From: Arenicellales bacterium
GTDB taxonomy: Bacteria > Pseudomonadota > Gammaproteobacteria > Arenicellales > JAJDZL01
Reading direction: 5' to 3'
NCBI GenBank assembly: GCA_958295885.1
Contig: OY282380.1
Location: forward strand, 3,410,001-3,474,000
DNA: 64,000 bases
Part shown: one piece after another, positions 13,277 through 24,069 of the stretch
How the letters are laid out: each line of letters starts with the position of its first letter
Position numbering within the stretch: position 1 is the stretch's first letter
Notes under the pieces: model-generated
Told to the model about the DNA's origin: nothing
The model's database searches: none
The model's input: only the letters and a program-made list of their open reading frames with translations
Made by a program: the position numbers and the translations under genes

Positions 13277-13470
13277 TGAACACGGCAGGTGAACTTCGAA
13301 CGCACACTGTTGACGAGTTGAATCAGATGATTACTGATCTGCGTCGAAAGCAGTTGGACATTCGCATTCAAGTATCGACCGGACAATTCGCTGATATTTC
13401 AAAGTTTAAGGAATATCGGCGCGATGTCGCTCGCATCAAAACCGTTTTGAACGAAAAAGGGAGCAGCTGA
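13276..13470 (+). CDS. rpmC: 50S ribosomal protein L29
   Basis: L29, 64 residues from ATG 13276, a small two-helix protein at the tunnel exit. Shows the [25 protein letters not shown] and [14 protein letters not shown] type pattern of the family. A GTG one codon upstream (13273) is an alternative start, but ATG overlapping the rplP stop is the usual arrangement. Confidence 0.94.
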   Translation: MNTAGELRTHTVDELNQMITDLRRKQLDIRIQVSTGQFADISKFKEYRRDVARIKTVLNEKGSS

Positions 13471-13472
13471 AT

Positions 13473-13742
13473 ATGGTGCATTCACAAGAACGCGGACCGC
13501 GCACTGTGGCGGGTTTGGTTACCAGTGCCAAAATGGACAAGACAATTGCCGTCAGGGTCGAACGAAAGGTCGCACATCCGCTGTATCGAAAGTACGTAAA
13601 GCGGTTTACGAAGCTGTATGTTCATGACGAAGACAATATCTGTCAGGAAATGGATCGAGTGTTGATTCAAGAGTGTCGCCCAATTTCGAAAACAAAGAGT
13701 TGGCGGCTTATCAAGAAACTAGAACCCAATCAAAGTGTCTGA
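13473..13742 (+). CDS. rpsQ: 30S ribosomal protein S17
   Basis: S17, 89 residues, an OB-fold primary 16S rRNA-binding protein. Features are [19 protein letters not shown], the [10 protein letters not shown] segment and the late [14 protein letters not shown]. It starts two nt after the rpmC stop, so translation is probably coupled. Confidence 0.97.
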   Translation: MVHSQERGPRTVAGLVTSAKMDKTIAVRVERKVAHPLYRKYVKRFTKLYVHDEDNICQEMDRVLIQECRPISKTKSWRLIKKLEPNQSV

Positions 13743-13754
13743 GGTCCATAAGCT

Positions 13755-14123
13755 ATGATTCAGATGCAGACTATGTTAAATGTAGCCGACAACAGCGGAG
13801 CGAAACGAGTGCAGTGCATTAAAGTTCTCGGCGGCTCGAAACGTCGGTACGCTGGCATTGGCGATATCATTCGGATTACGATCAAGGAAGCGATTCCGAA
13901 CAGTCGCGTGCGTAAAGGTGATATTTTTTTTGCTGTCGTCGTTCGAACCAGAAAAGGGGTAAGGCGGGCGGATGGTTCGCTGATTCGATTCGACCGCAAT
14001 GCTGTAGTTTTGCTCAATGCACAGAAGCAGCCTGTTGGAACCCGAATTTTTGGCCCGGTTACAAGAGAACTTCGCACAAAACAATTCATGCGAATCGTTT
14101 CTCTGGCGCCTGAGGTCATCTGA
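13755..14123 (+). CDS. rplN: 50S ribosomal protein L14
   Basis: L14, 122 residues, in an inter-subunit bridge. Starts [18 protein letters not shown] and ends with [12 protein letters not shown], both typical. The [16 protein letters not shown] segment is conserved. First gene of the spc block, separated from rpsQ by 12 nt. Confidence 0.98.
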   Translation: MIQMQTMLNVADNSGAKRVQCIKVLGGSKRRYAGIGDIIRITIKEAIPNSRVRKGDIFFAVVVRTRKGVRRADGSLIRFDRNAVVLLNAQKQPVGTRIFGPVTRELRTKQFMRIVSLAPEVI

Positions 14124-14133
14124 GAATGAATGC

Positions 14134-14454
14134 ATGAAGAAAATTAAGAAAGGTGATGATGTCATTGTGCTGGCCGGCCGCGACCGGGGTCGGCGCGGTA
14201 CCGTATTGGACATTTCGAGTGATGGCAAAAGAGCGCGCGTCAACGATATCAATCTGGTGCGTCGACATACTCGACCGAATCCGAATGCGAATCAGGTTGG
14301 TGGAATAATCGAAAAGGAAGCGCCCATTCAAATATCCAATCTTGCGTTGTACAATCCTGCAACTGGGAAGGGCGACCGCGTAGGATTCAAATTTTTGCAG
14401 GATGGGTCAAAAGTTCGTTATTTCAAATCCAACGGTGAAGTGATAAGTGACTGA
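14134..14454 (+). CDS. rplX: 50S ribosomal protein L24
   Basis: L24, 106 residues, a KOW-domain initiator of 50S assembly. ATG 14134 gives [22 protein letters not shown], the KOW motif. The open frame extends upstream into rplN but without family similarity. The C-terminal half has the usual [20 protein letters not shown]. Confidence 0.96.
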   Translation: MKKIKKGDDVIVLAGRDRGRRGTVLDISSDGKRARVNDINLVRRHTRPNPNANQVGGIIEKEAPIQISNLALYNPATGKGDRVGFKFLQDGSKVRYFKSNGEVISD

Positions 14455-14461
14455 TACTGAC

Positions 14462-15019
14462 ATGGCTGAAAATCCCAGACTAGAAAAATTTTATCGGGAA
14501 GAATTGTTCGACCGATTGAGGGAACAGTTCGATTACAAGAACCCGATGCAGGTTCCGAGAGTCCAGAAAATTACTCTGAACATGGGCGTTGGCGATGCGA
14601 TAAGAACCAAAAACAAAAATCTCTTGTTGAATGCGCGCGACGATCTTGAATTGATTTCTGCTCAAAAACCCGTAATTACCAAAGCGCGAAAAGCGGTTGC
14701 TGCTTTTAAGATCCGAGAAGGATATGAGATCGGCTGCATGGTAACATTGCGCAGAAGCCGAATGTACGAATTCCTGGATAGGCTGATCGCTATTGCGATC
14801 CCTAGAATCCGAGATTTTCGCGGCTTGTCGCCGAAGTCGTTTGACGGCCGCGGCAATTATTCTTTCGGGATCAAGGAACAAATCGTGTTTCCCGAGATAA
14901 ATTATGACAATGTTGATGCGATTCGGGGCATGAACGTTACTATTACCACGACAGCAAGAACGGATGAAGAAGCAAGAGCGTTGCTGCGTGGATTTAAATT
15001 TCCAATGAAACAGAACTAG
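14462..15019 (+). CDS. rplE: 50S ribosomal protein L5
   Basis: L5, 185 residues from ATG 14462, binds 5S rRNA in the central protuberance. It has [37 protein letters not shown] and [17 protein letters not shown] at 14447 overlapping the rplX stop is an alternative start adding five residues. I prefer the ATG because it matches the family N-terminus better. Confidence 0.95.
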   Translation: MAENPRLEKFYREELFDRLREQFDYKNPMQVPRVQKITLNMGVGDAIRTKNKNLLLNARDDLELISAQKPVITKARKAVAAFKIREGYEIGCMVTLRRSRMYEFLDRLIAIAIPRIRDFRGLSPKSFDGRGNYSFGIKEQIVFPEINYDNVDAIRGMNVTITTTARTDEEARALLRGFKFPMKQN

Positions 15020-15022
15020 ATC

Positions 15023-15328
15023 ATGGCAAAAAAATCGATGTTGGCTCGTGAAGTCAAGCGAGTGAAGCTGGCGAAAAAATATGCGACCAGACGAGCGCAG
15101 CTGAAGCAGCGGGTCATTGACCCTTATCTGTCGCACGCAGAGAGAATGGAGGCGATGATGAATTTGCAGAAGCTGCCGCGTGACAGCAATCCAAACCGCC
15201 AGCGTAATCGATGTAATCTGACCGGACGGCCTCGGGGGTACTACCGCAGGTTCGGCCTTGGGCGCAACAAACTCAGAGAAATTGTAATGAAAGGTGAAGC
15301 GCCTGGAGTTACGAAAGCCAGCTGGTAA
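15023..15328 (+). CDS. rpsN: 30S ribosomal protein S14
   Basis: S14, 101 residues, the long zinc-free form found in most proteobacteria (no CxxC pair). Family signatures are [13 protein letters not shown], the [23 protein letters not shown] block and the terminal GVTKASW. Three nt after rplE. Confidence 0.97.
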   Translation: MAKKSMLAREVKRVKLAKKYATRRAQLKQRVIDPYLSHAERMEAMMNLQKLPRDSNPNRQRNRCNLTGRPRGYYRRFGLGRNKLREIVMKGEAPGVTKASW

Positions 15329-15360
15329 TAAGAGAGCGAAACGGACGGAGAATTAGTCTT

Positions 15361-15756
15361 ATGACGATGGCAGATCCAATTGCGGACATGATTACAAGAA
15401 TTCGGAATGGTTGCCGTGCCAGGCATTCCGAAGTGAGTATGGCAAGCTCTCGAATGAAGTGCAGCATTGCCAAGGTATTGAAAGACGAAGGCTACATCAC
15501 GAACTACTCCGTGAGTGACGACAAGGTTCATCCGACATTGACGATTGTGCTGAAATACTATAATGGCCGATCTGTTATTGAAACCATCACTCGCATTAGC
15601 AAGCCAAGTCGAAGAGTGTATAGAGGAATTGATGATTTGCCGGTAATCAGCGGCGGACTAGGAGTTGCAATCGTTACAACGTCCAAAGGCGTACTCACTG
15701 CGAAAGCAGCAAAGGCTGCTGGCATCGGTGGCGAAGTCTTGTGCAGCGTAACTTAA
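15361..15756 (+). CDS. rpsH: 30S ribosomal protein S8
   Basis: S8, 131 residues, binds the central domain of 16S rRNA and in E. coli represses the spc operon. It reads DPIADMITRIRNG at the start, KPSRRVYRGIDDLPVISGGLG in the middle, and ends GGEVLCSVT. An in-frame ATG two codons downstream (15367) may be the true start. Confidence 0.97.
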   Translation: MTMADPIADMITRIRNGCRARHSEVSMASSRMKCSIAKVLKDEGYITNYSVSDDKVHPTLTIVLKYYNGRSVIETITRISKPSRRVYRGIDDLPVISGGLGVAIVTTSKGVLTAKAAKAAGIGGEVLCSVT

Positions 15757-15773
15757 AGCAGGAGATTGCTGAC

Positions 15774-16322
15774 ATGTCGAGAATCGCAAAGGAACCGGTG
15801 AAAATCCCAGACAAAGTTCGCGCTTCTGTCGAAAATGGAATCATTTCCGTGATTGGACCAAAAGGAGCGTTGGAAATGTCAGTTCATCCAGCGGTAAAGG
15901 TCTTGATGAAAGATCAGCTTGTTACGGTAGCTGCCCGACATTCCACCGTGAAGTCCAGAGCGATGTCCGGCACCACCCGATCATTGATCAATAACATGGT
16001 GATCGGTGTCAGTGAAGGGTTTGAAAAGAGACTGACTTTGATCGGTACTGGATATCGAGCGAAGGCAGACGGTTCTACCGTTAATCTTTCCCTCGGTTTT
16101 TCGCATCCGATTGTGTATCAGGCATCGAAAGAAATTACCTTTCATGTCGAATCTGAATCGAGTGCGCAAGTCAAGCTCGTTGTGCGGGGAATTGACAAGC
16201 AGGAAGTAGGACAGGTGGCCGCTGACCTGCGCCGAATGCGCCCGCCGGAACCCTACAAAGGAAAAGGTGTTCGCTATTCGGACGAACGAGTGCGGCGCAA
16301 AACAATTAAGAGTGTTGGTTAA
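15774..16322 (+). CDS. rplF: 50S ribosomal protein L6
   Basis: L6, 182 residues, two alpha/beta repeats near the GTPase-associated centre. ATG 15774 begins MSRIAKEPVKIPDKV; frame open upstream is not L6. The second half has GIDKQEVGQVAADLRRMRPPEPYKGKGVRY, with the usual C-terminal basic tail. Confidence 0.96.
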   Translation: MSRIAKEPVKIPDKVRASVENGIISVIGPKGALEMSVHPAVKVLMKDQLVTVAARHSTVKSRAMSGTTRSLINNMVIGVSEGFEKRLTLIGTGYRAKADGSTVNLSLGFSHPIVYQASKEITFHVESESSAQVKLVVRGIDKQEVGQVAADLRRMRPPEPYKGKGVRYSDERVRRKTIKSVG

Positions 16323-16325
16323 ATC

Positions 16326-16682
16326 ATGAGTGTAAAAAGATCAAAGCGATTGCGCAGATCTCGAAAAACCAGAGCTCTGCTGAAACTTAAGGGGAAACAG
16401 CGTTTGTGTGTGCACCGGTCTTTGCAGCACATTCACGCACAGGTGATTTCGGCAGATGGCGGTGAAACTCTTGCCTCTGCGTCTACAAACGAACCGTTGA
16501 TTCGCAGTCAGGTGAAATACGGTGGAAATGTGGAGGCAGCGAGATTGGTTGGTGCAGTCATTGCCGACCGTGCGAAGCAGATGAATATTGAGTCCGTGGG
16601 ATTCGACCGTTCGGGATATCGCTATCATGGAAGAGTGAAAGCGCTCGCTGATGCAGCTCGAGAAGCTGGTTTGAAAATTTAA
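16326..16682 (+). CDS. rplR: 50S ribosomal protein L18
   Basis: L18, 118 residues, binds 5S rRNA with L5. Recognised by the [16 protein letters not shown] segment, the middle [15 protein letters not shown] helix and the [25 protein letters not shown]-terminus. Three nt separate it from rplF. Confidence 0.97.
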   Translation: MSVKRSKRLRRSRKTRALLKLKGKQRLCVHRSLQHIHAQVISADGGETLASASTNEPLIRSQVKYGGNVEAARLVGAVIADRAKQMNIESVGFDRSGYRYHGRVKALADAAREAGLKI

Positions 16683-16700
16683 ATTGAGGAAAATTCGTTT

Positions 16701-17210
16701 ATGGCGATTACTGAGCAGGATGGCATCAATCGAGACGAGTTTAGAGAAGAACTGATAAAAGTTCGACGCGTAGCCAAAGTGGTCAAAGGCGGACGAATCT
16801 TCAGTTTTTCGGCGTTGACTGTCGTTGGCGACGGCAACGGAAATGTAGGCATTGGACTCGGAAAAGCACGAGAAGTGCCGGTTGCCGTTAGAAAATCATT
16901 CGACGACGCAAAACGTAACATCGTGAAAGTTCACATCAAAAATGGAACATTACAGTACGCGGTGAGTGGAAAGCATGGTGCTGCAAAGGTTATCATGCGA
17001 CCGGCTGCGCCGGGGACTGGAATAATCGCAGGTGATACCATGCGAGCCATTTTCGAACTGGCGGGCATTCGTGACGTGCTTTCAAAAATAATCGGCACAA
17101 CGAATTCAATTAATGTTGCGAGAGCAACAATTAACGGACTGCAGTCGATACATAGCCCAGAATTCGTAGCCGCAAAGCGTTCCAAAAAAGTCTGGGAGCT
17201 GTTTCACTAG
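16701..17210 (+). CDS. rpsE: 30S ribosomal protein S5
   Basis: S5, 169 residues, at the mRNA entry and accuracy centre. It shows the double-stranded RNA-binding start [17 protein letters not shown], then [20 protein letters not shown] and the [16 protein letters not shown] segment. Normal length. Confidence 0.97.
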   Translation: MAITEQDGINRDEFREELIKVRRVAKVVKGGRIFSFSALTVVGDGNGNVGIGLGKAREVPVAVRKSFDDAKRNIVKVHIKNGTLQYAVSGKHGAAKVIMRPAAPGTGIIAGDTMRAIFELAGIRDVLSKIIGTTNSINVARATINGLQSIHSPEFVAAKRSKKVWELFH

Positions 17211-17231
17211 CGCGAACAAGGAAGTGACGAT

Positions 17232-17432
17232 ATGGCCGCTGAAGAAATTGGAAGAGTGCGAGTAAAGTTGGTTCGCAGCTTAAATGGACGCCTCAAGAAA
17301 CACAAAGCGTGTGTGCGAGGATTAGGGCTGCGCAAGATTAACGATGTTAGAGAACTTGAAGATACGCCAGAAGTGCGAGGAATGATTCGAAAAGTATCCT
17401 ATATGGTGGAAAGCGAAAAGGTGATCCAGTGA
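17232..17432 (+). CDS. rpmD: 50S ribosomal protein L30
   Basis: L30, 66 residues. Typical features are [20 protein letters not shown], the [23 protein letters not shown] block and YMVESEK. It overlaps the rplO GTG start by four nt (GTGA), suggesting coupled translation. Confidence 0.96.
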   Translation: MAAEEIGRVRVKLVRSLNGRLKKHKACVRGLGLRKINDVRELEDTPEVRGMIRKVSYMVESEKVIQ

Positions 17433-17869
17433 AAAATCGAATAGAACTTCGAAGCACGAAAGGCGCGAGAAGAAAATCCAAACGGGTTGGAAGAGGCGCC
17501 GGGTCGACTCGCGGCAGCACTTGCGGGCGCGGTGACAAAGGACAGAAATCCAGATCGGGTGGCGGTGTCAAACTTGGATTCGAAGGCGGTCAGATGCCTA
17601 TCCAAAGAAGGCTCCCGAAAAGTGGATTTAAGTCATTGACGAGCCAGGACACCGCGCAGGTCAGACTGCAGGATCTGGAAAAGTGTGATGCAGATGTTAT
17701 CGATCTGGAGACGCTCAAAAAACATTCATTGGTTCCTCGTAAGGCATTAAAAGCAAAATTGATTGCCTCGGGCAGCATTCGAAAGAGCGTAGTTGTGCAA
17801 GGATTGCTCGTTTCGAAAGGTGCCCGCGCCGCAATCGAAGCTGCGCAAGGAACGATAAAAGAGGACTGA
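17429..17869 (+). CDS. rplO: 50S ribosomal protein L15
   Basis: L15, 146 residues, a late-assembly 50S protein. GTG start. Conserved parts include [21 protein letters not shown], the [25 protein letters not shown] stretch and a C-terminal domain ending in [15 protein letters not shown]. Three nt before secY. Confidence 0.97.
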   Translation: MKNRIELRSTKGARRKSKRVGRGAGSTRGSTCGRGDKGQKSRSGGGVKLGFEGGQMPIQRRLPKSGFKSLTSQDTAQVRLQDLEKCDADVIDLETLKKHSLVPRKALKAKLIASGSIRKSVVVQGLLVSKGARAAIEAAQGTIKED

Positions 17870-17872
17870 CAA

Positions 17873-19216
17873 ATGGCAGCCCCAAAAACATCAAGAAGAT
17901 TGCCCAATTTAGGGACGTTAAGTGAACTGCGGAAGAGACTGCTGTTCATTATCGGCGCGATGGTTGTGTTTCGGTTTGGTACGCATATTCCCGTACCAGG
18001 CGTTGACCCAGTTGCGGTAGCTGCATTATTTGAGCAGACTCGCGGCTCGATCGTAGATATCTTTAATGTGTTTTCGGGTGGTGCGCTGTCGAGGCTGTCA
18101 ATATTTGCTCTCGGTGTCATGCCATACATCTCCGCTTCAATCATTATGCAGATGATGAGCGCAGTGATTCCACAGTTGGAACAGCTGAAAAAGGAAGGGG
18201 AAGCAGGTCGTAGAAAAATAACCGAATACACGCGTTACGGAACGGTTCTGCTTGCAACTTTTCAGGGTCTTGGCATTGCAATTGCCATTGAAGGTCAGGT
18301 TGCAGGTGGGAGTGCCGTTGTGTTGACACCTGGACTCGGATTCAAGCTGACTACAGTGGCGAGTTTGGTGACAGGAACAATGTTTCTGGTCTGGCTGGGT
18401 GAACAGACAACCGAGCGAGGAATAGGCAATGGAATTTCGTTGATCATTTTCGCAAGTATTGTCGCAGGATTGCCTTCCGCCGTTGCAGGAACCCTTGAGC
18501 TGGCTCGAACGGGCGCCTTTACGCCAATCGGCGTGCTGTTGCTTTTCGCGGGTGCAGTTCTCGTGACAGGCTGTGTGGTTTTCTTTGAGCGTGGTCAGAG
18601 ACGGATCGTAGTGAATTATGCTCAGCGCCAACGCGGACGAAGAATGCTGGCTGGACAGACTACTTTTTTACCCCTGAAGATCAACATGTCTGGCGTTATT
18701 CCTCCGATCTTTGCATCGAGCATAATTTTATTTCCAGTCAGTCTGGGCAGCTGGTTCGGACAGCAGGATAACATGCGCTGGCTTCAAGACATTGCAACTA
18801 CGATTGGTCCGGGTCAGCCAATCTATATGATTCTGTACGCAGCTCTCATTGTGTTCTTCTGTTTCTTCTATACTGCTCTGGTTTTCAGCCCGAAGGATAT
18901 GGCTGACAACTTGAAGAAATCAGGTGCGTTCATTCCGGGCATTCGTCCAGGCTCACAGACTCTGAAGCATATCGATGGAATCGTATCAAGACTGACTTTG
19001 GCAGGGGCAATCTATTTGGTGATCGTTTGTCTGATCCCTGAATTCTTGGTGGTGCAGTGGAGCGTGCCGTTCTATTTCGGTGGTACTTCACTATTGATTA
19101 TTGTGGTTGTGATGTTAGATTTAATTGGCCAAGTGCAGTCACATTTGATGTCCAGACAGTATGAAAGCCTGATGAAGAAATCAACGATGACCGGTGGATT
19201 GGGGATTACGCGTTAA
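17873..19216 (+). CDS. secY: preprotein translocase subunit SecY
   Basis: SecY, 447 residues, the channel of the Sec translocon with SecE and SecG. Ten hydrophobic membrane segments are visible. Landmarks are [14 protein letters not shown] near the first helix, the plug region after it ([26 protein letters not shown]), and the cytosolic loop [15 protein letters not shown] that docks SecA and the ribosome. Length matches E. coli (443). It lies in the spc block between rplO and rpmJ, the classical order. Confidence 0.98.
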   Translation: MAAPKTSRRLPNLGTLSELRKRLLFIIGAMVVFRFGTHIPVPGVDPVAVAALFEQTRGSIVDIFNVFSGGALSRLSIFALGVMPYISASIIMQMMSAVIPQLEQLKKEGEAGRRKITEYTRYGTVLLATFQGLGIAIAIEGQVAGGSAVVLTPGLGFKLTTVASLVTGTMFLVWLGEQTTERGIGNGISLIIFASIVAGLPSAVAGTLELARTGAFTPIGVLLLFAGAVLVTGCVVFFERGQRRIVVNYAQRQRGRRMLAGQTTFLPLKINMSGVIPPIFASSIILFPVSLGSWFGQQDNMRWLQDIATTIGPGQPIYMILYAALIVFFCFFYTALVFSPKDMADNLKKSGAFIPGIRPGSQTLKHIDGIVSRLTLAGAIYLVIVCLIPEFLVVQWSVPFYFGGTSLLIIVVVMLDLIGQVQSHLMSRQYESLMKKSTMTGGLGITR

Positions 19217-19235
19217 CTCGAACAAGGACAGAAAC

Positions 19236-19352
19236 ATGAAAGTTAGAGCTTCTGTAAAAAAAATGTGTCGCAACTGCAAAATAATTAAGCGTCATGGTGT
19301 ATTGAGAGTGATTTGCAGCTCAGACCCACGGCACAAGCAGCGACAGGGATAA
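19236..19352 (+). CDS. rpmJ: 50S ribosomal protein L36
   Basis: L36, 38 residues, between secY and rpsM. It reads [20 protein letters not shown] and ends [11 protein letters not shown]. The zinc-ligand pattern of the C+ form is present: C-x2-C, then C and H (CRNCK..., VICSSDPRH). A GGACAG ribosome-binding region precedes the ATG. Usual position and length. Confidence 0.97.
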   Translation: MKVRASVKKMCRNCKIIKRHGVLRVICSSDPRHKQRQG

Positions 19353-19381
19353 ATCATCATTTTGTCATTAGGAGTATTCTC

Positions 19382-19738
19382 TTGGCACGTATAGCAGGGA
19401 TCAATTTACCGCTTCAAAAGCATATTCGGATTGCACTGACGTCAATCTACGGTATCGGCATTAGTACTGCTGAGAAGATCTGCGTCGATTCCGGTGTATC
19501 GCGAACGAAAAGAGTTCGAAACTTAACCGAACGAGAAGCAGAGAAACTAAGAGCAGAAGTCGCCAGATATCGAATTGAAGGTGATTTGCGAAGAGAAGTA
19601 TCGATGAACATCAAGCGTCTAAAAGACCTTGGCTGTTATCGCGGACTTCGGCATCGTCGAGGCTTGCCGGTACGAGGTCAGAGAACCTCTACAAACGCCA
19701 GAACTCGCAAAGGACCAAGACGTCCGATTAAGAAATAG
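19382..19738 (+). CDS. rpsM: 30S ribosomal protein S13
   Basis: S13, 118 residues, at the head of the 30S in contact with tRNA. The TTG at 19382 is chosen as start because it gives the conserved [13 protein letters not shown] and has AGGAG about eight nt upstream; the longer open frame from 19313 overlaps rpmJ and has no S13 similarity. The C-terminus [21 protein letters not shown] is diagnostic. A TTG start is unusual for a ribosomal protein. Confidence 0.95.
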   Translation: MARIAGINLPLQKHIRIALTSIYGIGISTAEKICVDSGVSRTKRVRNLTEREAEKLRAEVARYRIEGDLRREVSMNIKRLKDLGCYRGLRHRRGLPVRGQRTSTNARTRKGPRRPIKK

Positions 19739-19746
19739 GTGGAAAC

Positions 19747-20139
19747 GTGGCAAAGGGTAGAACAAGAAAACGAAAAGCTAGGATCAAACGCGTCGTAACG
19801 GAAGGGATCGCGCATATTCACGCGACCTTCAATAACACGATAGTTACGATAACCGACCGACAGGGCAATGTGCTGTGTTGGTCAGCTGCTGGGAAAATGA
19901 ACTTTAAGGGTTCACGAAAAAGTACGCCATTTGCAGCGCAGATCACCTCGGAGGATTGTGCGAAGTCTGCAATTGACATGGGTATGAAATACATTGACGT
20001 GGAAGTTTGCGGCCCAGGACCGGGCAGAGATTCTGCCGTGAGAGCACTCAATGCGGCAGGTCTCGAAGTGAGTCGGATCACCGACGTCACGCCGATTCCG
20101 CATAACGGTTGCCGTCCTCCAAAACGTCGAAGAATTTAA
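19747..20139 (+). CDS. rpsK: 30S ribosomal protein S11
   Basis: S11, 130 residues, on the 30S platform. GTG start giving [16 protein letters not shown]. Conserved segments are [36 protein letters not shown] and the C-terminal [15 protein letters not shown]. Eight nt after rpsM, in the alpha block. Confidence 0.98.
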   Translation: MAKGRTRKRKARIKRVVTEGIAHIHATFNNTIVTITDRQGNVLCWSAAGKMNFKGSRKSTPFAAQITSEDCAKSAIDMGMKYIDVEVCGPGPGRDSAVRALNAAGLEVSRITDVTPIPHNGCRPPKRRRI

Positions 20140-20153
20140 GTGGAGTTTGAATA

Positions 20154-20771
20154 ATGGCTAGATACACTGGACCCACTTGTAAATTGATGCGTCGAGAGCA
20201 GATGGATCTTGATCTGAAGTCGCTTACGAGAAAGACATTAAATACAAAGTGTCGTTTTTCAAAGCTGCCCGGTCAAAAAGTCACGGGGCGTCGACCGCGA
20301 GTTACGGTTTATGGACGGCTTTTGCGAGAAAAGCAAAAGCTGCGAAGAATGTATGGCGTGATGGAAAAACAGTTTCGCCGACACTACAAAGAAGCGGCTA
20401 GACGTCCAGGTTCAACGGGCATCAACTTGCTTCAGATACTAGAGGCTCGATTGGATAACGTAGTCTATAGAATGGGATTTGGCTGCACGCGGGCTGAATC
20501 AAGGCAGCTGGTGAATCACAACGCAGTTGAAGTGAATGGAATGAGAGTCAATATTCCTTCCTACGAAGTGAAACGCGGCGACATCATCAGCATTCGTGAA
20601 AAAAGCCAAGATCAGGACCGAATTAAAGCCGCACTTCAGGATTCAAATCCACCAACTTGGGTAGATGTCAATTCCAGTCAATTTAAAGGCAGACTTCTGT
20701 CTTTGCCGGAAAGAGAAGATCTGACCTACGACATCAACGAAACACTCGTAATTGGATATTACTCTAAGTAA
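20154..20771 (+). CDS. rpsD: 30S ribosomal protein S4
   Basis: S4, 205 residues, a primary 16S rRNA binder that represses the alpha operon in E. coli. It starts [15 protein letters not shown], has the S4 RNA-binding motif [24 protein letters not shown] and ends LVIGYYSK. Length equals E. coli S4 (206). Confidence 0.98.
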   Translation: MARYTGPTCKLMRREQMDLDLKSLTRKTLNTKCRFSKLPGQKVTGRRPRVTVYGRLLREKQKLRRMYGVMEKQFRRHYKEAARRPGSTGINLLQILEARLDNVVYRMGFGCTRAESRQLVNHNAVEVNGMRVNIPSYEVKRGDIISIREKSQDQDRIKAALQDSNPPTWVDVNSSQFKGRLLSLPEREDLTYDINETLVIGYYSK

Positions 20772-20804
20772 TACCAATATCTTTTTGTTATAGAAAATAT
20801 TTTT

Positions 20805-21815
20805 ATGTACGATACATCAGACTTTTTAGTTCCAGAAATTATTTCAATCAACACTGAAGACTATCGGTCTAAAATTGTGCTTGAGCCGTTGGAGCGCGGC
20901 TTCGGTCATACCATGGGGAACGCTTTACGTCGAATATTGTTGTCTTCCATGCCTGGCTCCGCAATCACAGAGGTGAAAATCGAAGGAGCTCTGCACGAAC
21001 TCACTGTGCTGGAGGGAGTTCGAGAAGAAGTCATCGAAATTCTAATGAACCTGAAGAATCTTGCAATCATGATCACAGGAATGGAAAGAGACGAAGTCTC
21101 ATTAAAACTTTTGAAAGAAGGTCCTCACGTCGTGACAGCCGCGGATATTCAACTCTCTCATGATGTTGAAATCGTCGATGAAAACCATGTCATCGCGCAT
21201 TTGCAGTCAGGAGCGAAACTGGATATGGAGTTGAAAGTAACTCGAGGGCGGGGATATCGCCTGCTGGATTCTGATGAGACAAATGAACAATCGACTACCA
21301 TTGGACTGATGAAAGTCGACGCTTACTACACTCCCATTCGAAGGGTTTCATACACTGTAGAAAATGCGCGGGTGGAGAAAAGAACGGATTTGGATAAATT
21401 GATCATCAATATTGAAACAAATGGAACGATTGATCCGGAAGATGCAGTGCGCTATGCCGCTAAAATTTTACATACGCAGACCAGCATTTTCGCCGACTTG
21501 GAAGAAAAGGTTCCTGTTGTTGAAGAAATCGAAGAACTTCAGTTTGAACCGATTCTCCTTAAACCCCTTGATGAGCTTGAACTTACAGTTCGTTCTGCAA
21601 ACTGCCTCAAGGCCGAGAGCATCCACTACATTGGGGATTTGGTTCAAAAAACTGAAACTGATTTGCTGAAAACCCCCAATTTAGGAAAAAAATCACTTAC
21701 GGAAATCAAAGATGTATTGGCGGAACGAAATCTTACGTTAGGACAAGTTCTTGAAAATTGGCCCCCCATGTTTCTGCGTCGAGAGGTTGCAGAGATTGAA
21801 AGATTTGGGAATTAG
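20805..21815 (+). CDS. rpoA: RNA polymerase alpha subunit
   Basis: Alpha subunit, 336 residues. The N-terminal assembly domain shows [26 protein letters not shown], and the C-terminal domain has the two helix-hairpin-helix DNA/activator surface regions [15 protein letters not shown] and [19 protein letters not shown]. Normal length. With rpoC it is the second polymerase subunit in this window; its sequence shows nothing corresponding to the RpoC coiled coil. Confidence 0.98.
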   Translation: MYDTSDFLVPEIISINTEDYRSKIVLEPLERGFGHTMGNALRRILLSSMPGSAITEVKIEGALHELTVLEGVREEVIEILMNLKNLAIMITGMERDEVSLKLLKEGPHVVTAADIQLSHDVEIVDENHVIAHLQSGAKLDMELKVTRGRGYRLLDSDETNEQSTTIGLMKVDAYYTPIRRVSYTVENARVEKRTDLDKLIINIETNGTIDPEDAVRYAAKILHTQTSIFADLEEKVPVVEEIEELQFEPILLKPLDELELTVRSANCLKAESIHYIGDLVQKTETDLLKTPNLGKKSLTEIKDVLAERNLTLGQVLENWPPMFLRREVAEIERFGN

Positions 21816-21820
21816 CAGTT

Positions 21821-22204
21821 ATGCGACATCGAAAATCCGGAAGAAGTTTGAATCGCACATCAAGTCATCGTAAAGCGATGATGAGAAACATGGCTGCGTC
21901 CTTGTTTCGGCACGAACAGATACAAACCACCGTACCGAAAGCCAAAGAGTTAAGGCGTTTTGCAGAGCCTTTAATCACTCTCGCCAAGACTCCATCAGTC
22001 GCCAATCGCAGAATCGCTTTTGCGAGATTGCGTGACCGAGAGATGGTAACAAAACTGTTTGATACTCTGGGCGAACGGTATCGCGACAGACCTGGTGGAT
22101 ACACTCGTATTCTAAGGTGTGGATATCGCGCCGGAGACGCCGCTCCGATGGCCTATATTCAGCTGATTGACTCTGATGTTCTCTGGGGCGACGATGAAAG
22201 TTGA
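21821..22204 (+). CDS. rplQ: 50S ribosomal protein L17
   Basis: L17, 127 residues, last gene of the alpha block. Starts [20 protein letters not shown] and has the [16 protein letters not shown] segment and [20 protein letters not shown]. Five nt after rpoA. The superoperon ends here; a 334-nt spacer follows. Confidence 0.97.
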   Translation: MRHRKSGRSLNRTSSHRKAMMRNMAASLFRHEQIQTTVPKAKELRRFAEPLITLAKTPSVANRRIAFARLRDREMVTKLFDTLGERYRDRPGGYTRILRCGYRAGDAAPMAYIQLIDSDVLWGDDES

Positions 22205-22538
22205 GTTCAGTATGTCCTTCATCAATGGTGAATCGAACGGACAGTCATCAAGTCAATTCTGTAATTTCATTTGAAACGCGTATGACCTGGGGTTTCAAAA
22301 TCACCCCGCAACGATGAAATGAAACGCAACTTTGCTGCTTTTTTCGGCTGTCATTGAAGTGAAAGCTGCGAGGATTTAAGCGGATTAGCTAAGAATTTGA
22401 GCGAATGCAATTCAATGACGGAATTGAAGTCCACGACATCGGCCAGGCAGCCGCATGAACTTTTTCTACACACACACGAAAATCGGCAACAGCTCAGCAG
22501 TCATCCAGATATTGGCTGATTTCAAGTAAAATTCGTGC
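22205..22538 (+). other. intergenic spacer after the ribosomal block
   Basis: No open frame or RNA gene that I can support. A weak GGGGT/ACCCC hairpin occurs near 22290-22310 without a T tract, so no convincing terminator was found for the superoperon. Promoters of the next gene may lie here but none stands out. Confidence 0.5.
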
Positions 22539-23279
22539 ATGATTTTTCTTTGCACTGATTATCAGAATTCCATATACTCCAGCCAAGTCATTGCTAGAAT
22601 ACTTGCAATCGATTCAAATATAACGACAGTCAACGCAATTGACGACTTAGATGCCTACAATGTCCGAGCTGCCGCCTATTTGCTGAGTGCCTATGCAGAA
22701 CATTTGCCGGTGTCATCGGTCGTACTTTGCATCGTTGATCCTGGCGTCGGAGGTGAGAGAAAACCCATTTATTTCCGTAGTAAATCCAAGTGGTTCATTG
22801 GACCCGACAACGGAATCTTATCACGAATATTTGCGGCAGACCCGTATATTTCGGACCGTCACATCAACGAAATTGCTGATGTTGATGCCAATGCCTCTCT
22901 AACATTTCACGGCCGCGACATATTTGCGCCGGCTGCCGCTCGGATTTTTCTGGATCCTTCTAAAATGTTACGCAAAGGCATATCGAGCTCCGCGACGGTC
23001 AAATTGAGTCAGGAGTGGCCGGATGATTGTTGCGAAATCATTTATATTGACGGCTACGGCAACTGTTTTACTGGAGTTCGGGGACCTGGCATTCATACAA
23101 AAAACACGATCACCATTGGAGTTCACCAATTTCGTCATGCCGATACGTTTTGTGAAGTCGACGAGGGCGAAGGATTTTGGTATGTGAATTCCATAGGTCT
23201 GTTGGAATTAGCGGTCAGTCAGGGTTCAGCTGCAGAAAAATTTGGAATAGCAGTAGGTGACCATTTACAGATAGATTGA
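22539..23279 (+). CDS. SAM hydroxide adenosyltransferase / SAM hydrolase, DUF62 family
   Basis: 246 residues. Family members hydrolyse S-adenosylmethionine to adenosine and methionine (the relatives are fluorinase and chlorinase). Family hallmarks are visible: LCTDYQNS at the start in place of the usual TDFG, VDPGVGG, IGPDNGILS and TFHGRDIFAPAAAR, and the C-terminal SIGLLELAVSQGSAAE domain. Seven nt before the next gene, so probably co-transcribed with it. Cytoplasmic. The physiological role of these hydrolases is poorly settled. Confidence 0.88.
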   Translation: MIFLCTDYQNSIYSSQVIARILAIDSNITTVNAIDDLDAYNVRAAAYLLSAYAEHLPVSSVVLCIVDPGVGGERKPIYFRSKSKWFIGPDNGILSRIFAADPYISDRHINEIADVDANASLTFHGRDIFAPAAARIFLDPSKMLRKGISSSATVKLSQEWPDDCCEIIYIDGYGNCFTGVRGPGIHTKNTITIGVHQFRHADTFCEVDEGEGFWYVNSIGLLELAVSQGSAAEKFGIAVGDHLQID

Positions 23280-23286
23280 GGACAAA

Positions 23287-23922
23287 TTGATGATCGATAG
23301 CGACAAAGTATTGGAATTTTGGTTTGGTGACAGCATTCACTCTACAGATAAATTCACAAGGCGACTGGAAACTTGGTTTATGGCAGCCGATGAGTTTGAT
23401 GAAGAAATACAAAATCGTTTTGAACCCTGCATCGAACGAGCGGTGCAACGAAGCAAAGAATGCTCAAGCAGCGACCCTAGAGAAATACTCGCACTGATCA
23501 TTCTGCTAGATCAGTTTCCTAGAAATGTCTATAGAGGCACACCGAAAGCATTCGCCTACGATTCGTATGCGTTGGGACTGACCAAAAAATTGATTGAGAC
23601 GGGATTGGATGAATCATTTACGTATGTAGAGCGGTTGTTCGTCTATATGCCCCTTCAGCACTCGGAGGAAGTGGAAGTGCAGCAGCTGTCTGTTGAGACG
23701 TTCCAAAAGCTCATTGCTGCAGCCGATAATAAGGTTCACAGACAAAGTGCGGAAGATTCTCTGAAATACTCGGAATTGCACAAAGAAATCATTGATCAGT
23801 TTGGTCGTTTTCCTCACAGAAATGAAATTCTCGGTCGAATTTCAACTCAAGCGGAGCTCGATTATCTTGCTGCCGGTGCTGAAAATTTCGGTCAGGTAAA
23901 GAAAAAACCCTCTGAGGATTAA
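23287..23922 (+). CDS. DUF924 family protein
   Basis: 211 residues, all-helical, TPR-like family of unknown function. Family signatures visible are VLEFWFGD at the start, the LALIILLDQFPRNVYRGTPKAFAYD region, and VYMPLQHSEEVEVQ. The C-terminus has the usual HKEIIDQFGRFPHRNEILGR. Follows the SAM hydrolase by seven nt. No function is assigned. Confidence 0.88.
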   Translation: MMIDSDKVLEFWFGDSIHSTDKFTRRLETWFMAADEFDEEIQNRFEPCIERAVQRSKECSSSDPREILALIILLDQFPRNVYRGTPKAFAYDSYALGLTKKLIETGLDESFTYVERLFVYMPLQHSEEVEVQQLSVETFQKLIAAADNKVHRQSAEDSLKYSELHKEIIDQFGRFPHRNEILGRISTQAELDYLAAGAENFGQVKKKPSED

Positions 23923-24069
23923 ATATCATAGAGTACTTGTAAAGTGAGATGATCAGCCGCATTGCTGGTTTATGGAGAACGACGCGCTGCCAATTGATCA
24001 CGTGAACTGAATGAATTTGTCGTTGGAATTTACGTCACTGATAAAAAAACGAGAAAGAGGAAAAAAAGT

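Noticed and set aside
22290-22310. Terminator after rplQ
   Set aside because: The 5-bp GGGGT/ACCCC stem lacks a T tract.
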